Made by a program: the position numbers and the translations under genes. Under the pieces are notes generated by a model. It was not told the DNA's origin and made no database searches. It worked only from the letters and a program-made list of their open reading frames with translations. From Methanococcus vannielii SB (lineage in GTDB: Archaea; AGJL01; Methanococci; Methanococcales; Methanococcaceae), in assembly GCF_000017165.1 (NCBI RefSeq), contig NC_009634.1, forward strand, positions 62,001 through 126,000: DNA of 64,000 bases, written 5' to 3'. This document shows positions 30,301 to 39,624 of this stretch, in pieces; the first letter of the stretch is position 1, and each line of letters begins with the position of its first letter.

Positions 30301-32231
30301 AGGATTCGGAAATACCGAATAAATACGTTGAATACATTGTTAAAGACCATAAAAATCTAAATTCAATTATGGGCTCAATATTGAATCTTATAAATCAGTA
30401 CAATTCTAAAAAAGCATATCTTGAAGAGATATTCGATGTGAAAAATTTAGAACTCAATGGTAAGGAATTTAGTGAAAATTCTATATCAAACGTAAGTTCA
30501 TGGATGAAAACTGTTTCTTATGAGTCTTTTAACCTCGAAGAAAACATATCTCTTAAAAAAACGATATCTGATGCCAAATACCTTGGATTTAGTGATATAA
30601 TTCACGTTATAAAACATAAAAATTACGGTGATTATTCATTAAAAGATATGTATTTAAAAAGATTTTATACGCTAAGGCTTGAAAATATTTATTTATCGGA
30701 TACCATACTCAACAGCTTTAAAAAAGAAGATTATGAAAAAATTTTAAAAGAATTTAGAAATCTTGATAAAGACCAGTTTAAAAGTAATATTACTCGAATT
30801 CAGAATAAATTATTGGCTAAAGGTCGGGAAAAAATTTATTCGCTGGATTTAGAATTAACTACCTTGAAAAAAGAATACAACAAACAAAAAAAGCATCTTT
30901 CAATAAGGGCCCTACTTTCAAAGATACCTAATTTAACATGGGCCATGAAACCATGCTTCTTAATGAGTCCAATGTCTGTCAGCACGTATTTAGAATCACA
31001 AAATTTTGATTTTGATCTTGTAATTTTTGATGAAGCGTCACAGATACTACCTGAAGACGCAATAGGGTCCATAGTACGAGGTAAGCAGGTTATTGTTGTT
31101 GGAGACAGTAAACAGATGCCGCCAACAAGATTTTTCACGAGCACTTTTGATGATCCTGAATCCGAAGAAGAGTTTGATGAAATTTATGAGAGCATATTAG
31201 ATCAGTGTTCCGCAGTAATGCCTGAAAAAAGTTTAAAATGGCACTATAGGAGTAGACATGAATCGTTGATTGCATTTTCAAATAAAAACTTTTACAAAAA
31301 TAAGCTATATACGTTCCCAAGTTCAAATAATTCGTGTAACAACGGATTAAAATTTGTATATGTTGAAGACGGGATTTACGATCGATCATTAAGTAGAACA
31401 AATAAAAAAGAAGCTAAAAAAGTAGCCGAACTTACAATAGGCCACTTTAAAAATCATCCCGAAAAATCGCTTGGAATTATTGCATTTAGCGAAGCACAGC
31501 AAATGCAGATTATTGATGAATTAGATTATTTAATGGAAGATTATCCAGAATTACGGTATTTAATGGACGAATCAAAAGAAGAATCGTTTTTTATTAAAAA
31601 TTTAGAAAACGTTCAGGGCCATGAACGAGATGTAATATTTTTCAGTGTAGGCTATGCAAAAGACAATGCTGGAAACCTAAGGTATAATTTTGGGCCGCTA
31701 AGCAAACAGGGCGGTGAAAGAAGATTAAATGTTGCGATTACTCGTGCAAAACACCATATAAAGTTAGTATCCTCCATAATGCCTGAAGAAATAGACCTCA
31801 TGCGTACAAACAGCAGAGGTGCAAAGTTATTGCGGGAATACTTAGAATTTGCTAAATATGGTAAACTTCCCGAAAGTTTAGAATACAATAGTGAGCTTGA
31901 ATTTGATTCCCCATTTGAAGAAGATGTTTATGATGCAGTTTCTGCTTTAGGGTACGATGTACACACCCAAGTCGGATGTTCCGGTTATAAAATTGATTTA
32001 GCCGTAATTGACCCAAATAACCCTGGAAGATACATAATGGGAATAGAATGCGATGGTGCAAGTTACCATTCATCACATTCTGCAAGAGATCGTGACAGGT
32101 TAAGGCAGCAAGTTTTAGAAGGTCTCGGTTGGAAAATTTATAGAATATGGTCTCAGGACTGGTTTAAAAGAAAGAACTTTGAATTAGAAAAAATAAATCG
32201 GCAACTAAAAGACATACGTGGTATTCAATAA
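27363..32231 (+). CDS. Giant DUF4011 SF1 helicase with C-terminal Vsr-like nuclease (Hhe-like)
   Basis: A 1622-residue protein. The N-terminus fits DUF4011 (TTWKNNLIDTTKRNKLTNFRF). The UPF1-like helicase is split by a long helical insertion: Walker A LQGPPGTGKSQT near residue 310, motif II IFDEASQILPEDA and VVGDSKQMPP near 1220-1255, and NVAITRAKHH near 1450. The C-terminal nuclease fold shows CSGYKIDLAV, IMGIECDGASYHSS and RQQVLEGLGWKIYRIWSQDW. This layout matches single-gene defence proteins such as Hhe; that name is by architecture, not tested. ATG 27363 follows GAGGAGGG with 7 nt spacing. It appears complete. Confidence 0.82.
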   Translation: MENSSSIDGSLEGLKNSSNSNIENLITTWKNNLIDTTKRNKLTNFRFKDTNALEIRFGISKDSKRYFEDISELYLQSISGKSISTELLNTNFEDFEKCQKLLYKLNLKSKTELKEKGTNILYLTFGLLEWYESDDSDLKLYSPLIMVPISLSRNSKYDPMTLKRFEDDVVINPSLSYKLKMDFGIDISEDINIEEINILDYFTALKEKISKFNRWKIFDKSYISLFSFNKLVMLKDLNDLDLKIKESPIIRAISGESPELTPSGTYIPGAEELDSLIAPADSYQVLDADSSQQEAIVAAKLGASFVLQGPPGTGKSQTITNIISECLVDGKKILFVSEKMAALDVVKKRLDEAGLGQFCLELHSYKMNKKELINNLYQTYEEYESGKISKESFDYTKLKYDRNILNAYVKSLHKIHYPLGKSAYQLHGELAKLSEIPEVCFDLKNTINYTEKDLDTLKYTLEQLDARKEKIIEFDESFWKYLKVMDYRLSLKSEIESNFLEMSQTLEDINLKLKEISEEWGLEKELKISDFEWLYKFLNISLSNPVPIQSWLNPGNVQPLIDISKNFKQKFSEYNIQKSQLSCKINNKAFEINASELKTPLDKNFHIISEILYSNNCNWLSYQIMNKECKKILENLVKTSENLKNNSEKLISKLGFSNELLNISDLEKIKEITCVISKNGKLPKNTILNATNLKIDYLKDFEVFEKYFENRANILKNYEERIFDLNVEELITKFKTEYNSIFKYLKSKYRKDKKLVLELRKDLKSLNDSEILSDLYKINDIIKVETLISKKEEEFIKNYGNLYSGVTTDWKFIGTMLEELSNIELNLGVKIPSKAVDSIINTEEYAEIEKILSDIDYSIKNLESDVYSLKKLANIELNFDLKKFNIFNMNQQLNGINSAISSVNEIFNLLKKDDFLEMTYRDLKNTLSNIELFQNLENTLNSERTRLSENFGRYYAHESTNWDVIYDALIWVNSLNDLFKDSEIPNKYVEYIVKDHKNLNSIMGSILNLINQYNSKKAYLEEIFDVKNLELNGKEFSENSISNVSSWMKTVSYESFNLEENISLKKTISDAKYLGFSDIIHVIKHKNYGDYSLKDMYLKRFYTLRLENIYLSDTILNSFKKEDYEKILKEFRNLDKDQFKSNITRIQNKLLAKGREKIYSLDLELTTLKKEYNKQKKHLSIRALLSKIPNLTWAMKPCFLMSPMSVSTYLESQNFDFDLVIFDEASQILPEDAIGSIVRGKQVIVVGDSKQMPPTRFFTSTFDDPESEEEFDEIYESILDQCSAVMPEKSLKWHYRSRHESLIAFSNKNFYKNKLYTFPSSNNSCNNGLKFVYVEDGIYDRSLSRTNKKEAKKVAELTIGHFKNHPEKSLGIIAFSEAQQMQIIDELDYLMEDYPELRYLMDESKEESFFIKNLENVQGHERDVIFFSVGYAKDNAGNLRYNFGPLSKQGGERRLNVAITRAKHHIKLVSSIMPEEIDLMRTNSRGAKLLREYLEFAKYGKLPESLEYNSELEFDSPFEEDVYDAVSALGYDVHTQVGCSGYKIDLAVIDPNNPGRYIMGIECDGASYHSSHSARDRDRLRQQVLEGLGWKIYRIWSQDWFKRKNFELEKINRQLKDIRGIQ

Positions 32232-32331
32232 ATTGCAGGATATTTCAAAAGGGCATAAGTTGGCTAAAATTCGCAAATAAACTGCTGATCCATTTATTTC
32301 TTATTAAATTTTTTAAATACGTAAACATTAT

Positions 32332-32931
32332 TCAAATTATTTTTTCAATAATTTTTCTGCAGTCTTCATCTTGTTTTAAATATTTATACAAAGTTCTTCT
32401 AGAAATTCCACACGTTTTTAAGATTTCATTAATTGAATATTCTTTACTTTTCCACATTCGAACTGCAATGTCAACGTTTTTTGGATCAGCAGGTTTTCTT
32501 CCACCTTTTCTACCACGTGCTCTTGCAGCTTTTAGTCCCGACTTTACTCGTTCTGAAATAATATCTCTTTCAAATTGAGAAATTCCTGCAAAAAAAGTAA
32601 ATAATAATTTACCATGTGCTGAAGAGGTATCCAACCATGATTCCTTCAATGATTTTATTGAAACACCTTTTTCTTCAAGCATTTCAACTACATTGAGTAA
32701 ATCCTTAGTCGACCTTGAAAGTCTCGTTAATTCGGTGATTATTATTAAATCTCCTGATCGAACCTGATCAAGCATTCTCAAAAATTCTGGCCGTTCTATT
32801 TTTGTCCCGGATATTTTTTCGTAAAATATTTTTTGACAGCCTGCTGCTTTTAATTCATCTAGTTGACGATCCACATTTTGATCTTGAGTGCTAACCCTGG
32901 CATAACCAAATATCATTTCATTTCCCGGCAT
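32332..32931 (-). CDS. Serine recombinase (resolvase/invertase family)
   Basis: A 199-residue small serine recombinase. The N-terminal catalytic domain has YARVSTQDQNVDRQ with the nucleophilic serine, and TELTRLSRSTKDLL; the E-helix is FFAGISQFERDIISERVKSG. The C-terminal Hin-like helix-turn-helix ends in SINEILKTCGISRRTLYKYLK. It would invert, resolve or integrate DNA. The start at 32931 follows GGGGATATTT. No transposase is adjacent. The AGTATACT motifs upstream are candidate binding sites. Confidence 0.9.
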   Translation of the reverse strand: MPGNEMIFGYARVSTQDQNVDRQLDELKAAGCQKIFYEKISGTKIERPEFLRMLDQVRSGDLIIITELTRLSRSTKDLLNVVEMLEEKGVSIKSLKESWLDTSSAHGKLLFTFFAGISQFERDIISERVKSGLKAARARGRKGGRKPADPKNVDIAVRMWKSKEYSINEILKTCGISRRTLYKYLKQDEDCRKIIEKII

Positions 32932-32948
32932 AAATATCCCCTAAATTG

Positions 32949-33090
32949 AGTATACTTTAGTTATAGCCGTAATCAGATATAAACATTAATAAGTAAACCA
33001 GAAAGTATACTAAAAATCCAAAGAATAATATGCAAAACTAAGTTCAAAAATAGATTTAAAAATAGTTTACAAAACGGGTGTTTTGTATAC
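32949..33090. promoter_or_regulatory. AGTATACT motifs upstream of the serine recombinase (candidate res or operator sites)
   Basis: The palindrome AGTATACT occurs at 32949-32956 and 33004-33011, and GTATACTT at 33085-33092. Resolvases usually bind several imperfect palindromes upstream of their own gene. The core is short and AT-rich, so its assignment as a recombination site is an inference. Confidence 0.4.
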
Positions 33091-33151
33091 TTAAAAAAAC
33101 ATAATTTGAAAGTAATAAGGTTGAATTTTGAAAATAGGGCATTAAGTCCAT

Positions 33152-33238
33152 TTAATTATAACCAAGAAACTCTTTTCTTTTAGTTTCGTCAGTTATGTTA
33201 CTGTGTTTTATTGAACCATTTGCAGATTTAACTCTTGT
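33152..33238 (-). pseudogene. C-terminal remnant of a small antitoxin-like protein
   Basis: Read on the minus strand this ends ITDETKRKEFLGYN followed by a stop. The same ending (ITDETKRKEFLGL) closes a frameshifted small gene at 46334-46590, and the DNA of the two tails is clearly similar. No start or N-terminal part is found here, so it is a fragment. Confidence 0.6.
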
Positions 33239-33280
33239 AAAAAGATAAAATATAATTAACTACCAAATGAAGTATTATAA

Positions 33281-34489
33281 TTAATTAAGAACTTCCTCTA
33301 GGGCTTTTTTATTATATCTAGCAATTTGGTTATTTGGATCGAGTTCTAATGCTTTTTCATGGCACCTTAATGCCTCTTTTGCCTTTAAAATGCCGATTTG
33401 GGCATCCATTATATTATTCCAAGGGTCAGCACAATAAGCACCAACAAGAGCAACGCCTTTACCATTCCATGCATTTGAATGGTAAGGGTTTAGTTTCAAT
33501 GCATTATCGAAACAAACTAGTGCTTTTTTATATTCTTTACGTTCATTGTAGGAATTGCCTTTATTAACTAATGCAGCGTAACTATTTGGGTATAATTCCA
33601 ATTCTTTGTCACAGCATTCTATTGCAGTTCGATATTTTCTACCATAAAAGCACGTCATCTGAATACCCCTCATTGCTCCCTGACTGGTTGGATCGAGTTC
33701 TAATGCTTTTTCAAAGTAATAAAGTGCTTTTTGGTAATCATTCAGGTCATAAAAAACCCATCCTGCATTTTTTAAATCTATATCCTCATTAGGATCGAGT
33801 TCTAATGCTTTTTCAAAACATTTGAGGGATTCATTGTATTCTTTTAAATCATCATGTAGAATTACCCCCTTTTTGGACCACATGATCGAATTATTGGGCT
33901 CTAAAGTTATTGCATTGTCAATATATTCAATTTTTTTGCTGGGGGATGATTCATTATTGGCTAAATCTTCCCATTGTAGTGCAGTTTTTCCATCTATTTT
34001 CGGATACTTGTCAGGGTTTTGAATCTCATCAAACCTTGTTTCAACTATCGAAATCATAAATTTTGCAGATTTGTAATTAGGGTCTATTTTTAACGCAGTA
34101 TTATAACAGTCAAGGGAATCATTATATTGTTTTAAACGGTAGTAATAATTACCCTTGATAAACCAATATTCCACATTTTTTGGATCTGCTTTTAAAGCAT
34201 TTTCATAACATATTATGGCTTCATTATATCGTCCGAGTTTTGCATATGCACTACCACGATCTGACCAAACTTTAGGTTTCATTACATTGTTTAATTTTAC
34301 GTTTAACTCGAAAGCGTTATAATAACAACGTATTTTTGATTCAGGTCTTTCTGTGTTCAAACCTAAACCACACCAATCTTGTGCAGTTTTTCCATCTATC
34401 GTCTTAAAACCGCCAATGTTAAATGAATATGCTACTGAATAGGACATCAAAATTAGTAAAAGCAATGCAAAAATTTTTCCAATTTTCAA
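33281..34489 (-). CDS. Secreted or membrane-anchored TPR protein
   Basis: A 402-residue protein with an N-terminal signal or anchor segment (MKIGKIFALLLLILMSYSVA) and about eight or more tetratricopeptide repeats, several ending KALELDP. TPRs mediate protein contacts; the partner is unknown. The repeats share nearly identical DNA, for example GGATCGAGTTCTAATGC at three places (33337, 33690 and 33802 approximately), pointing to recent internal duplication. TTG 34489 is preferred to GTG 34498 because AGGTG, which includes that GTG, is the likely ribosome binding site. It lies in the accessory block with the recombinase. Confidence 0.8.
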   Translation of the reverse strand: MKIGKIFALLLLILMSYSVAYSFNIGGFKTIDGKTAQDWCGLGLNTERPESKIRCYYNAFELNVKLNNVMKPKVWSDRGSAYAKLGRYNEAIICYENALKADPKNVEYWFIKGNYYYRLKQYNDSLDCYNTALKIDPNYKSAKFMISIVETRFDEIQNPDKYPKIDGKTALQWEDLANNESSPSKKIEYIDNAITLEPNNSIMWSKKGVILHDDLKEYNESLKCFEKALELDPNEDIDLKNAGWVFYDLNDYQKALYYFEKALELDPTSQGAMRGIQMTCFYGRKYRTAIECCDKELELYPNSYAALVNKGNSYNERKEYKKALVCFDNALKLNPYHSNAWNGKGVALVGAYCADPWNNIMDAQIGILKAKEALRCHEKALELDPNNQIARYNKKALEEVLN

Positions 34490-34744
34490 TTGAAACACCT
34501 TTTTATTAAATATACTGTTTTTAATTTTTAAGTTAGTATACGTATTTATTTAAAATTAAAGGATTACTGATAAATTGATAATTACCTTAAATATCCCAAC
34601 TTAAATATTAAATTTTCGAAAACGTTTTGAAACCGGGCTATCTTCATTATTAATTTTCAGAAATTAATTTAAAAAAGTATATATATCGCCAATTAACAGA
34701 AAAGAAAATACGACAGACATTGCGATTATAGGGGAGGTTCAAAT

Positions 34745-34897
34745 ATGGGTGAAGATCGATCAATGCTATATGTGGGATTATTGGTTATTTCAAGTATTAT
34801 GCTTTTAATTAACTTTATAAAACTCAATCTTTTTTTTAGCATAATAAATATTGCTACGATTATACTTTGTTTATTTGCCCTATCATATACCTCATAA
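34745..34897 (+). CDS. Small hydrophobic membrane protein (50 aa)
   Basis: Short frame starting at ATG 34745 after a strong GGGGAGGT ribosome binding site. After MGEDRSMLYV the sequence is almost wholly hydrophobic with two predicted membrane segments (GLLVISSIMLLINFI and FFSIINIATIILCLFAL). Function is unknown. It faces the TPR gene across a 255-bp AT-rich spacer and is convergent with the next gene. Confidence 0.6.
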   Translation: MGEDRSMLYVGLLVISSIMLLINFIKLNLFFSIINIATIILCLFALSYTS

Positions 34898-34986
34898 ATT
34901 AAAGATATTCTGGTACAGATACCCTCAATTTGATATATTTTCCATCCTGCCAATACCAAATAATACTTTTTGAAAAGTAGAAATAT

Positions 34987-35361
34987 TTAATATTTCTCAA
35001 TACTGCACATTAGTTGCCAACGATCGCCCAATGGGGTATCGAGGCTTCTTGTATCTGTTCTGAATGATTCACCAGGATGTACTATGTTTTTGTGAGGCCA
35101 AGTTTTATCAATTATAATATTGTTGTTATCGTAGATTTTACACCAAATTTTCACAATTATTGGTATACTATCCATATTGTGGATAATACATTCAACAGAA
35201 TTTCTTGAATTCTTTTTATAATCAAGTTTTACATTGTATTCATCAAATGGTCGCCATTCTGTATAGTCATTACAAATGTCATAACCTTTATCCTGTAGGC
35301 GCCCTATCCAATATTTTAAAACAAATATAAGAATAATCAAACAAACTATGAACATTAACAT
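34987..35361 (-). CDS. Membrane-anchored protein of unknown function
   Basis: A 124-residue protein with one N-terminal membrane segment (MLMFIVCLIILIFVLKYWIG) followed by a soluble domain of about 100 residues that is probably a small beta domain exposed outside the cell. I do not recognise the family. It starts near 35361 and has no close operon partners; the next 262 bp upstream hold only AT-rich DNA. In the same block are other membrane and TPR proteins. Confidence 0.6.
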   Translation of the reverse strand: MLMFIVCLIILIFVLKYWIGRLQDKGYDICNDYTEWRPFDEYNVKLDYKKNSRNSVECIIHNMDSIPIIVKIWCKIYDNNNIIIDKTWPHKNIVHPGESFRTDTRSLDTPLGDRWQLMCSIEKY

Positions 35362-35623
35362 TTTTTTAACTCCTCACTGCCATATTACGCCTGCCATATA
35401 TGTTTAAATTTAATAATCGATAAATATATACAATTTACGGTTTAATTGCAACATTTAAGTTTTTAATCTGATAACCCATATTGGGGTGTCATTGGAGATT
35501 TAAACAAAAATTCTAAATATGAATTCTGGACAATTATAATTATTTAAAAAGATATGAAAAGAATAGGGCCCTACTGATAAATCATTTTTATCATAGGATT
35601 ATAACGTTTTTCGAAAATAAGAA

Positions 35624-36421
35624 CTAATTAAATATAAAATAAACCTTAAGAAAGTTTCCAATCTTCACCAGTTTCAAAATATATTTTCCAGGATGTTTAT
35701 TATGGCTTATTGAATCGCATATATAAGATATAATATTATTATGAATGGATACATCATAATATATCAAAAAATTCCGTTCATCAATGTTTTTAAGGTTTTC
35801 AGTACATGCTGGTTCCCATCCTTTTTTTCTTAAGTATATGTGCAAATGTCTCTCGATAATATTAATTGGAATCTTTGAGTCTGAAGATCTTATAGATGTT
35901 AACTCTTTTGTACACCCTATTTTTTTTATAGAATAGTCTTGATTAAAGTTTTGAATGAGGTAATATCCGATATCTTCAATAATATTGCCATTAATAGTCA
36001 AACCTGAAATATAATCTTCGAAACTAATTAATGGCAATTTATTATCAAGAACTAAGAAATTATTATCATATTTTAATACGATTACACTATGTTCCGTTTT
36101 TTTGAATCTGCTTTTTATCGTACATAAATAAAAGTTATCATAACCAAAATTTAATAAAATGGCCATAATAAGTATAGAATAATCTAAACAAATTCCTTTT
36201 TTTAGTATTATTGTTTCAAAAGGGGTTTGAAGGTTTTGTGAATTTTTAACAACTATTGAATTGGATTTTTCAATATCGTATGAAATATTATGTTCTAACC
36301 ATTCTAAAACGTTCCAAAAAGTTTTAATATGTGAATTAGAATATAAATCCCCAATAAAACATTTTATTTTTGCAATTTCAGCATAATTAATTTTTGAACA
36401 AATATATTCATCTAATTTCAT
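35624..36421 (-). CDS. Transglutaminase-like protein
   Basis: A 265-residue protein with a transglutaminase-like core: Cys in LKKGICLDYSILIMAIL, His in KTEHSVIVLKYD, and Asp in NNFLVLDNKLPL, the expected Cys-His-Asp order. These enzymes may act as peptidases or crosslinkers. The C-terminal 80 residues are a separate domain that I do not recognise. It has no signal peptide. Its start codon is only 17 bp from that of the divergent TPR/J-like gene, so the two promoters must lie within each other's coding region. Confidence 0.75.
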   Translation of the reverse strand: MKLDEYICSKINYAEIAKIKCFIGDLYSNSHIKTFWNVLEWLEHNISYDIEKSNSIVVKNSQNLQTPFETIILKKGICLDYSILIMAILLNFGYDNFYLCTIKSRFKKTEHSVIVLKYDNNFLVLDNKLPLISFEDYISGLTINGNIIEDIGYYLIQNFNQDYSIKKIGCTKELTSIRSSDSKIPINIIERHLHIYLRKKGWEPACTENLKNIDERNFLIYYDVSIHNNIISYICDSISHNKHPGKYILKLVKIGNFLKVYFIFN

Positions 36422-36438
36422 AATATCCCGGTGATTAC

Positions 36439-39400
36439 TTGATCAATTTATCAAAGTTATTCTATAAATTACTTGGCAGGCCTAAAAAGTATGCCATAAG
36501 GGGAAATGAATTATTTAATAATTCTGAATATAACGAAGCACTAAATTTTTACAAAAAAGCGCTAGAAATAGAAAAAAATGAAGAATTATTGGAAAAAATA
36601 AATTCTATTAAAACAATAGGTCAAATATATGCCTTAATAAAAGAATTAGAAAAATCTAAAGATTATTCTATGATTATTTCAAACTGCAATGAAATTTTAA
36701 AAATTAATCCTCACGATCAGAAAATACAATCATTAAAGAAAAAATGTGAAAAAACAGAGTCGGAAATTTTAAAACTATTAAATGATGGAAAAGAACTTTT
36801 TAAACATGGAGAATATTCTGTCTCAAAAGAATGTTTCAAAAAAATATTTGAAATTATTCCAAAATATGATGAAGCCAACAAATTTTTAAGTGATTTAGAA
36901 ACTATTGTTTCGATGCACGATCAAATTAAATTGGATTTTAAAAATTCAGAATATGGTTCCATTCAATTAAAATCCGAAAAAATTTTCTCATTAAATCCTG
37001 AGGATAACTTAACAAAAGACGTTATTAAAAAAACAGAACAAATATTGGAATTATTACAAAAAATCAAAAATTTAATCGAAATTAATTCCGAAGATTCGAG
37101 CTATGAATTGTATGAAGAACTAATTAACATTTGCAATGAAGTAATAACTTTAAATCCAAACGATAAGTTTGTTTCTGAAAATTTAATAACTTTTAAAAAA
37201 GAATGTCTTGAAATATTAAAAATGGATTATCACGAGTTAGTTCAGTCGTTTGAATATAATTTAGCATTTGAAAAATTAAAAAAAGCAAAATCACTAGGAT
37301 ACCATTCCCAAGAAGTAAATTTGGAATTTGAAAAAATTACAAAAATAATAAATTTGATTCGATCAGCTTCTGAATTTTTCGAAAAAAAAGAATTTAATGC
37401 TGCATTATTATCTTATGAAAAACTTAATAGGGTAGTTCCTAATGATTCGAAGTTTCTTGATAAAATAAATGAAATAAAAAATTATTTAGAACATATTTCA
37501 AAATTAAAACACGAAGCAGATTTATTATTATCTAAAAAAGAATATTCAAATGCTTTTGAAATTTATTTTGAATTAAAGAACTTAAATCCAAAAGATAATG
37601 AAATAAATCAGACTTACTCTCGATTAAATGAATATTTCTCACAACTTTCAAAAGGGGACCATGAATTAACTTATGAACATTATGAAAATGCGTTAGAAAA
37701 TTATAAAAAAGCCCATTCTCTCTTCGAAAGTTCTGATCTGACAGTTAAAATTCAAAATGTTGAAAAAGAATTATTTAATAAATATTTATTGAATGGTGAT
37801 CGAGCTTTTGAAAAAGGAAACTATGAATTGGCAATTGAGTGGTATTCTAAATCTAAAGAACTGATTAAAAATGAATATATTAATCAAAAAATTATTGAAG
37901 CTACTAATGAATTGTTTAATAAACACTGCACGTTTGCAGAAAGGGCATATGACTGTAAAGATTACCAAAATGCAATTACTTCGTATAAAAATGCATACAA
38001 TTTAAAAAAATCCGAAAAAATTGCTAAAAAGATTGATGAAATAACCAAAATAATGAATGCGTCAAAATCTGCTGAAGAAAGTTATAAAAATGGAAACTAT
38101 GAAAAAGCACTTCAAAATTACCATATTATTAAACAACTAAACTCCGAATTATGTACTGGCGAGATTGAAAAGATTGAAAAAATAAGATCTTATTTAATAA
38201 AAGGGGACTCCCAATATTCTCAAAAAAATTATTTTGAATCATTGCCATATTATAAAAAAGTTTTATCAATAAACCCATTAGATAAAAACGTCGAATCAAA
38301 AATCAAAACCATTGAAAAGATTTCAGAACTTTTAAAAAGAGGAAATTTGGAATTTGAATCTAAAAATTACGATTTAGCCTCTAAATTCTATAAAGAATAT
38401 ATTTCTTACGTTTCTGATCCAGAAGTATTGGATAGATTACATCTCATTTCGATTACGAATGAATCAAATTATTATAAAATATTGGGTTTAAACGAATCTT
38501 CCTCAAAAGGCGTAATAAAAAAGGCGTATGTTACCCTTTCAAGAAAATACGTCCCTGCAAAATATCCGGATATTCAGGTAAAAATAAGAAAAGCGTATGA
38601 TACGCTTTCAAATGACGTTTCTCGAGAAGAATACGATATCATTTTAAAATATGGTACAGTAATTGAAGAAAATATTAAATCAGCTAAAAACAGCATAGAG
38701 TCTCAAAGATATTCTGATGCTAAAAAAGCATTAACAAAAATACTTGCGGTACATCCGAAGCATTTTGAAGCGTTGGATTTAATTATGGTCTGTGCCCTGA
38801 ATCTCAGGGAATACGATGAATTACTTAAATATGCATCTAAATTTAAAGAGCGGGGGGACTATGAAAGTTTAATTCGAGCAGGACGTTGTTATAGGATATA
38901 TTCGAAAGAAATTAATTCCAATTATGGAATTAATGCTGAAGACTGTTTAAAAGATGCAATTAATATTAAAGATAACCCCCATGAAGCATATTCTGAACTT
39001 TTAGACTATTATATTGGTGTATCTTCTTTCCAAAAAGCCAAAAATTGTATTGAAGATATTATTAAACTAAAAAAAGGAATTGAACATTTAACTCCAGATA
39101 TCGTTACCCAAATGGTGGTTATTGGTGTACTTGGGCACGAATGGTACTCTGCAAAAGAATTTATCAACAGATGGTCAAAAACCCAAAATGAGAGTAACAA
39201 AAAAGTTCTTTCTGATAGTATTATTGAGCATGCTAAGGCACTGGCTGATGCACGGGCACACGGAATAGCTGCAGATTGTCTTGAACTTGCATATTCTTTA
39301 GATTCTGACAAACATGGCCTTAAAGAAATATGCTCTAATTTTAGAACAATTGATAATGCATATTCTGAACTTAATCTATTACAAAATGATAACGGAATAC

Positions 39401-39624
39401 TCCAAGAATTAAGAATAATAATGGGCGTTCTTTTGGGGAACAGTACTGGCGAACAAATTAATAATGCAGATACGATAATCCGAAACTGTTTAAACAGTTT
39501 GGATCATATTAATCGGAATTATATTTCTGATTCAATATATCGAATAGAAAACAGATACCCAAACATTTCTAAAATAAACATTGATTTTTTAAATGAACTA
39601 AAAAAGGTGGTTAGAGGATGGTAA
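36439..39624 (+). CDS. TPR protein with embedded J-like domain
   Basis: A 1061-residue protein built of many TPR-like helices (NELFNNSEYNEALNFYKKAL and later copies), with a J-domain-like segment near residues 675-740: YYKILGLNESSSKGVIKKAY, then RKAYDTLSNDVSREEYD. The HPD tripeptide that activates Hsp70 is changed (KYVPAKYPD), so function as a classical cochaperone is doubtful. The start is TTG at 36439 after GGTGAT. It overlaps the GrpE-like gene by 7 bp and stands before an Hsp70 gene, so the three are probably one operon and one chaperone machine. Confidence 0.78.
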   Translation: MINLSKLFYKLLGRPKKYAIRGNELFNNSEYNEALNFYKKALEIEKNEELLEKINSIKTIGQIYALIKELEKSKDYSMIISNCNEILKINPHDQKIQSLKKKCEKTESEILKLLNDGKELFKHGEYSVSKECFKKIFEIIPKYDEANKFLSDLETIVSMHDQIKLDFKNSEYGSIQLKSEKIFSLNPEDNLTKDVIKKTEQILELLQKIKNLIEINSEDSSYELYEELINICNEVITLNPNDKFVSENLITFKKECLEILKMDYHELVQSFEYNLAFEKLKKAKSLGYHSQEVNLEFEKITKIINLIRSASEFFEKKEFNAALLSYEKLNRVVPNDSKFLDKINEIKNYLEHISKLKHEADLLLSKKEYSNAFEIYFELKNLNPKDNEINQTYSRLNEYFSQLSKGDHELTYEHYENALENYKKAHSLFESSDLTVKIQNVEKELFNKYLLNGDRAFEKGNYELAIEWYSKSKELIKNEYINQKIIEATNELFNKHCTFAERAYDCKDYQNAITSYKNAYNLKKSEKIAKKIDEITKIMNASKSAEESYKNGNYEKALQNYHIIKQLNSELCTGEIEKIEKIRSYLIKGDSQYSQKNYFESLPYYKKVLSINPLDKNVESKIKTIEKISELLKRGNLEFESKNYDLASKFYKEYISYVSDPEVLDRLHLISITNESNYYKILGLNESSSKGVIKKAYVTLSRKYVPAKYPDIQVKIRKAYDTLSNDVSREEYDIILKYGTVIEENIKSAKNSIESQRYSDAKKALTKILAVHPKHFEALDLIMVCALNLREYDELLKYASKFKERGDYESLIRAGRCYRIYSKEINSNYGINAEDCLKDAINIKDNPHEAYSELLDYYIGVSSFQKAKNCIEDIIKLKKGIEHLTPDIVTQMVVIGVLGHEWYSAKEFINRWSKTQNESNKKVLSDSIIEHAKALADARAHGIAADCLELAYSLDSDKHGLKEICSNFRTIDNAYSELNLLQNDNGILQELRIIMGVLLGNSTGEQINNADTIIRNCLNSLDHINRNYISDSIYRIENRYPNISKINIDFLNELKKVVRGW

